A stretch of DNA of 64,000 bases from positions 51,564 to 115,563 of the forward strand of contig NZ_AULW01000045.1 in the NCBI RefSeq assembly GCF_000422485.1, in the 5' to 3' direction. This DNA is from Paenibacillus pasadenensis DSM 19293. GTDB lineage: Bacteria; Bacillota; Bacilli; Paenibacillales; Paenibacillaceae. A program made the translations under genes and the position numbers. Positions within the stretch are counted from its first letter, which is position 1; each line of letters opens with the position of its first letter. This document shows positions 60,885 through 64,000 of this stretch, one piece after another. Under the pieces are notes generated by a model. It had not been told where the DNA came from and did no database searches. It saw nothing but the letters and a program-made list of their open reading frames with translations.

Positions 60885-62252
60885 TCACGCCTCCGCGGCT
60901 GCTGCGCCCTGCGCCGGCAGCTCGGGCGATCCGGCGCGGGAAGCCCACTTGAAGCTGCGCCAGCGCAGCCAGCAGACGAAGCCGCGCAAGTATTCGTCAG
61001 CGATCATGCAGATGTAGATGGCGGTCAGACCATAGCCGAGATGGATGCTGAAGAAATAGGACACGAGCACCGCCACGCCCCACATGCTGATCGTCGAGAC
61101 ATACATCGTGAAGCGCGTGTCGCCGACGGCGTTCAGCGAATCGGCGATCGTCATGTTGAGCATCTTGCCCGGCTGCAGCAGCAGGTTCAGGCCGAGCAGG
61201 CCGGCGCAGATCGCCAGGATATCCGGGTCGGAGGTGAACAGGCCGAGCGCCTGGCTGCCGAACAGGAAGATGATGAACGAGTTGGCGATGACGACGAGCT
61301 GGCCGATCCACAGTCCTTTGTACGCGTCCTTGTACGCCTCCCGGGTGTTGCCCGCGCCGAACAGATGCGCCACGCGGATCTGCGTCGCCAGCGCGATCGA
61401 GAAGCCGATCAGGAAGCAGAACGACTCCAGCGTGTTCATATAGGTGCGCGCCGCCAGCTGGGCCGCGCCGAGCGTGCCGATGAACGTGAAGATGACGAGC
61501 TGCGAGAGCACCCAGTTGCCGGAGTAGACGCCGAGCGGCCAGCCGATGCGCAGGATCTCCCGGAACAGGCTGCGGCTCCACAGCTTGATGTCGCCCCACC
61601 AGATGCGGCGCTCGAACGCGAACAGGAACATGTAGACGAGCAGCGCCGAAGCGAGCAGGCGGCTGACGACGGTGCTGATCGCGACGCCCGCCAGGCCCCA
61701 CTCGGGCAGGCCGAACGCGCCGTAGATGAAGCCGTAGTTGAGGAAGATATGCACGACGTTCATGCCGATCGCCGTATACATCGGTCCGCGCGTATTGCCG
61801 GTGTTGCGGATCGCCGCGCTGAGCGTGCTCATGATCGCCGCCAGGATCATGCTGCCGCCGACGATCGAGATGTAGGTGCGCGCCAGCGGCAGCAGCTCCT
61901 CGGGCATCTGCAGCAGGCTCGCGATCGGGCCCGGCAGCGCGATGAGCAGCACGCTGATCGCCGCCCCGATGAGCACCGTCGTCTTGAGCGCGATGATGCT
62001 GATCGAGCGGGCGTCCTCCTCTTTGCGCGCGCCGAGCTTCTGCGCGATGAGGATGCCGGCGCCGCTGGCGATGACCGTGAACAGCACCGTCAGCGCGTTG
62101 AACAGCTGATGCGAGAAGCCGACGACCGCGACCGCGTCGTCGGAGATCTCGCTGACCATGAACGTATCCGCCGCTCCGAGCAGGAACTGCAGGAACAGCT
62201 CAATGAAGATGGGCCAGGAAAGCGCCCATAGCGAGTAGTTGCGGTTTTTCAT
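60885..62252 (-). CDS. MATE-family efflux transporter
   Basis: This 455-residue protein has twelve membrane spans and the two-fold MATE/NorM architecture. Evidence is WPIFIELFLQFLLGAADTFMVS near 15, ISDDAVAVVGFSHQLFNAL near 41, and the symmetric second half starting near GWPLGVYSGNWVLSQLVIF. It exports cationic compounds using a sodium or proton gradient. ATG at 62252 has GGAGG 8 bp upstream, preferred over the ATG 15 bp earlier. It is divergent from an AraC regulator that may control it. Confidence 0.93.
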   Translation of the reverse strand: MKNRNYSLWALSWPIFIELFLQFLLGAADTFMVSEISDDAVAVVGFSHQLFNALTVLFTVIASGAGILIAQKLGARKEEDARSISIIALKTTVLIGAAISVLLIALPGPIASLLQMPEELLPLARTYISIVGGSMILAAIMSTLSAAIRNTGNTRGPMYTAIGMNVVHIFLNYGFIYGAFGLPEWGLAGVAISTVVSRLLASALLVYMFLFAFERRIWWGDIKLWSRSLFREILRIGWPLGVYSGNWVLSQLVIFTFIGTLGAAQLAARTYMNTLESFCFLIGFSIALATQIRVAHLFGAGNTREAYKDAYKGLWIGQLVVIANSFIIFLFGSQALGLFTSDPDILAICAGLLGLNLLLQPGKMLNMTIADSLNAVGDTRFTMYVSTISMWGVAVLVSYFFSIHLGYGLTAIYICMIADEYLRGFVCWLRWRSFKWASRAGSPELPAQGAAAAEA

Positions 62253-62519
62253 GAATGAAACCTCCATCCTGGATTGCTGGCATACAAGAAGCGTAGCTCC
62301 GACATGAAAGCCCTTTCGTCGACCTTGCCGCCTAACAACCTAATATTCCTAGGAATGGAGCGGGATTGAGCCTTGTGCCGAGCTTGTTGGTCCATCCGTA
62401 TTATAAGTGCTATACTGGCTTCGAGGTATCACGGATGCAACCTGAACTTTCAAAAAAGAAACTTGATGCGAAGGCTGAAAACGGACCGCTTGCGGGCCCG
62501 TTCCGCCGGAGAGGAGCCG

Positions 62520-63446
62520 ATGATGAAGCTGCTGCAATTCGCCTTGCCCCCGCTGCCCTACTACATCGCGAGCGGGCATGAGGACCACCCTCCCGGCATG
62601 GTCCATGTCGACCGCTGCAACATCGGGCTGTTCGACCTGCTCGCCGTCGAGGAAGGCGAGCTGCTCGTCACCGAGGGCGATCGGAGCTACGAGGTCGGTC
62701 CCGGACAGGCGCTCATCCTGCGGCCCGACGCGCATCATTACGGCACGGCGCCGACGCGGATGCGCACACGCTGCTACTGGCTGCACTTCAAGCATGACGG
62801 CTACTGGACCGCCACCGACGAGCGGCTGCCGCTCTACCGCGATCCGCGGGGAGAATGGATCGGCCGCGACGTCTTCGCCGGGGAGGAGCCCGACAACGCC
62901 CATGATGCCGAGTGGAAAATGAACGCGCCGCTGTTCTCCGTGCAGATGCCGCAGTACGCCGACCTGGTCGAGCCCGCGCGCATGTTCGAGCTGCTCGGGC
63001 AGCTCACGGCGATGACGAGCAGCGGCCAGGTCGGCGGCGCGCTCTGGCGCCAGCAGATCCTGTTCCAGGAGCTGCTGCAGCAGCTGTCGGCCGGTCTCGA
63101 CGCGCGCTCGACGTCGCCTTCGGCGGCGTGCGCCGCGCAGGCCGCGGCCTATTTGCGCCAGCATTACCGCGAGGACATCAGCGCCCGCGCGATGAGCGAG
63201 AGCCTGAACTTCCACTCCGTCTACATCGCCCGCTGCATGCAAAAGGAATTCGGCTGCTCGCCGAAGGAATACCTGCTGCGCTACCGCATCGACCAATCCA
63301 AGCTGCTGCTGCTGCGCACCGACTATCCCGTCTCGCGCATCGCCGGCGACGTCGGGTTCAACCAGGCGGCGTACTTTGCCTCCTGCTTCGCCAAGTACGA
63401 GGGGCTGTCGCCGCGCAGCTACCGGCAGCGCTTCTCGCATGCGTGA
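62520..63446 (+). CDS. AraC-family transcriptional regulator
   Basis: This 308-residue protein has an N-terminal cupin arm (GELLVTEGDRSYEVGPGQALILRPDAHHYGT, about 40-70) and a C-terminal AraC double HTH (about 205-308, ARAMSESLNFHSVYIARCMQKEFG and VSRIAGDVGFNQAAYFASCF). GAGAGGAG precedes two adjacent ATGs at 62520 and 62523. It shares the roughly 270-bp divergent region with the MATE gene and is a candidate regulator of it. Confidence 0.9.
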   Translation: MMKLLQFALPPLPYYIASGHEDHPPGMVHVDRCNIGLFDLLAVEEGELLVTEGDRSYEVGPGQALILRPDAHHYGTAPTRMRTRCYWLHFKHDGYWTATDERLPLYRDPRGEWIGRDVFAGEEPDNAHDAEWKMNAPLFSVQMPQYADLVEPARMFELLGQLTAMTSSGQVGGALWRQQILFQELLQQLSAGLDARSTSPSAACAAQAAAYLRQHYREDISARAMSESLNFHSVYIARCMQKEFGCSPKEYLLRYRIDQSKLLLLRTDYPVSRIAGDVGFNQAAYFASCFAKYEGLSPRSYRQRFSHA

Positions 63447-63493
63447 AGCCCGGAGGGCGGCTGGCGCGCGGAACGAGATCTGGCCGCCCCATC

Positions 63494-63657
63494 GAGCGGA
63501 GGGCGGAACCGGCTGGCTCCGCTCCACCGAGCGGAGGGCGAAAACCGGCTGGCTCCGCTCCACCGAGCGGAGGGCGAAATCCGGCTGGCTCCGTTCCACC
63601 GAGCGGAGGGCGAAATCCGGCTGGCTCCGCTCCACCGAGCGGAGGGGAAACCGGCAC
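63494..63657. repeat. 36-bp tandem array (5 units)
   Basis: Units start at 63494, 63529, 63565, 63601 and 63637 (the first is 35 bp). Each unit junction carries a perfect hairpin CTCCGCTC-CACC-GAGCGGAG; one unit has a single T substitution in the arm. Confidence 0.9.
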
Positions 63658-63693
63658 CCGCTTCGCGGAGCGGGAACTCGTTCCGATCTCCCT

Positions 63694-63770
63694 GGAGCCC
63701 AGATTCCTTTGATCGTATTCTTCCGAAGAGGAAGGAATCCGGCCTCCAAGGGAACCGCTGCCGCTTCTCC
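63694..63770 (+). repeat. 77-bp dispersed structured element, copy C
   Basis: It has the same ends as copy A (GGAGCCCAGATTCC and GGAATCCGGCCTCC). The inner hairpin is TTCTTCC-GAAGA-GGAAGGAA, a different sequence with pairing kept. Confidence 0.8.
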
Positions 63771-64000
63771 ACGAGCCCCCGTCCGCTTCGCTCTTTGGAT
63801 TCGATCAGACGGAGAGGCTCGGTTCCCTCGCCCGTCATCGCCTGGTCCCTGACCGCTGACCCCCTGCCTGCTCCTCTTCGCGGAACAGGGAGCTGGCGCT
63901 CGGAACCTGCTGCCGCTCGCGGAGCGGGAACACATTCCGTTCTCCCGAATTCACCGACCCATCCAGCTCCAACCCGAAACAATCGGGTTACAGCTTACCG

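Larger units (their letters stand above)
63447..64000. other. 554-bp repeat-rich terminal region, no gene seen
   Basis: It holds a 36-bp array, copy C of the dispersed element, two roughly 32-bp direct repeats (63660-63692 and 63915-63946, sharing CGCGGAGCGGGAAC and TTCCG) and, at the edge, a hairpin AACCCGA/TCGGGTT (63971-63989). Open frames here lack ribosome binding sites and recognisable products. Confidence 0.65.

Noticed and set aside
1..64000. tRNA or rRNA genes, insertion sequences, integrases
   Set aside because: None seen by eye on either strand; no cloverleaf with the conserved TTCGA arm, and no transposase-like protein among the plausible coding regions.

Overview
The window comes from a high-G+C, Gram-positive member of the Firmicutes, most likely Paenibacillaceae (Paenibacillus/Cohnella-like). 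This is an inference. It rests on AAGGAGG-type ribosome binding sites, YesM/YesN-type two-component pairs next to LplB/LplC-like sugar permeases, lipoteichoic-acid-synthase-like sulfatases, SLH-domain exoproteases and a preQ1-I riboswitch upstream of queC. No rRNA, tRNA, transposase, integrase or CRISPR array was seen.

Layout. 0-3.4 kb: the 3' part of an LtaS-like gene, then two abutting tandem-repeat arrays and a small exported protein. 3.6-7.3 kb (minus): an operon reading ECF sigma factor, anti-sigma-like membrane protein, ABC ATPase, ABC-2 permease. 7.5-9.4 kb: a second, complete LtaS-like gene. 9.6-17.7 kb: an unknown gene, small alarmone synthetase, PPK2 polyphosphate kinase, an MCP with an unusual membrane sensor, an unknown gene, glycerate kinase, GNAT acetyltransferase and a YhdH-type oxidoreductase. 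17.8-21.0 kb: a compositionally distinct (lower G+C) three-gene operon encoding a HEPN-like protein, a KGGVGR-type ParA/MinD ATPase and a large P-loop ATPase. This is the best candidate for an undescribed conflict/defence system. 21-28 kb: a diguanylate cyclase, a two-dehydrogenase plus isomerase operon, a DinB-fold protein and a WYL regulator. 28-31 kb: a protein with 31 fourteen-residue SHAEG repeats and a peptidase-G2-type tail, divergent from an AraC regulator. 31.5-40.2 kb: two tandem giant subtilases with SLH-type tails. 40.4-47.7 kb: a LysP-like permease, queF, a polytopic membrane protein and the queC-queD-queE operon behind a preQ1-I riboswitch. 48-60.7 kb: sensor kinase, AraC-type response regulator, sugar ABC transporter, GH125 and GH38 alpha-mannosidases, which together form a mannoside uptake and degradation locus with a candidate cre site. 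60.9-63.4 kb: a MATE transporter divergent from an AraC regulator.

The strongest non-genic signal is a set of intergenic tandem arrays with periods of 51, 52, 51, 51, 37, 40 and 36 bp, several built around imperfect hairpins. There is also a 76-77 bp dispersed element in three copies whose stems co-vary. The same tendency may appear inside genes: Ala/Gly-rich insertions interrupt otherwise conserved enzymes (LtaS-like, QueD, QueE). Reading was by eye, so start sites rest on ribosome binding sites and family fit, and domain boundaries are approximate.
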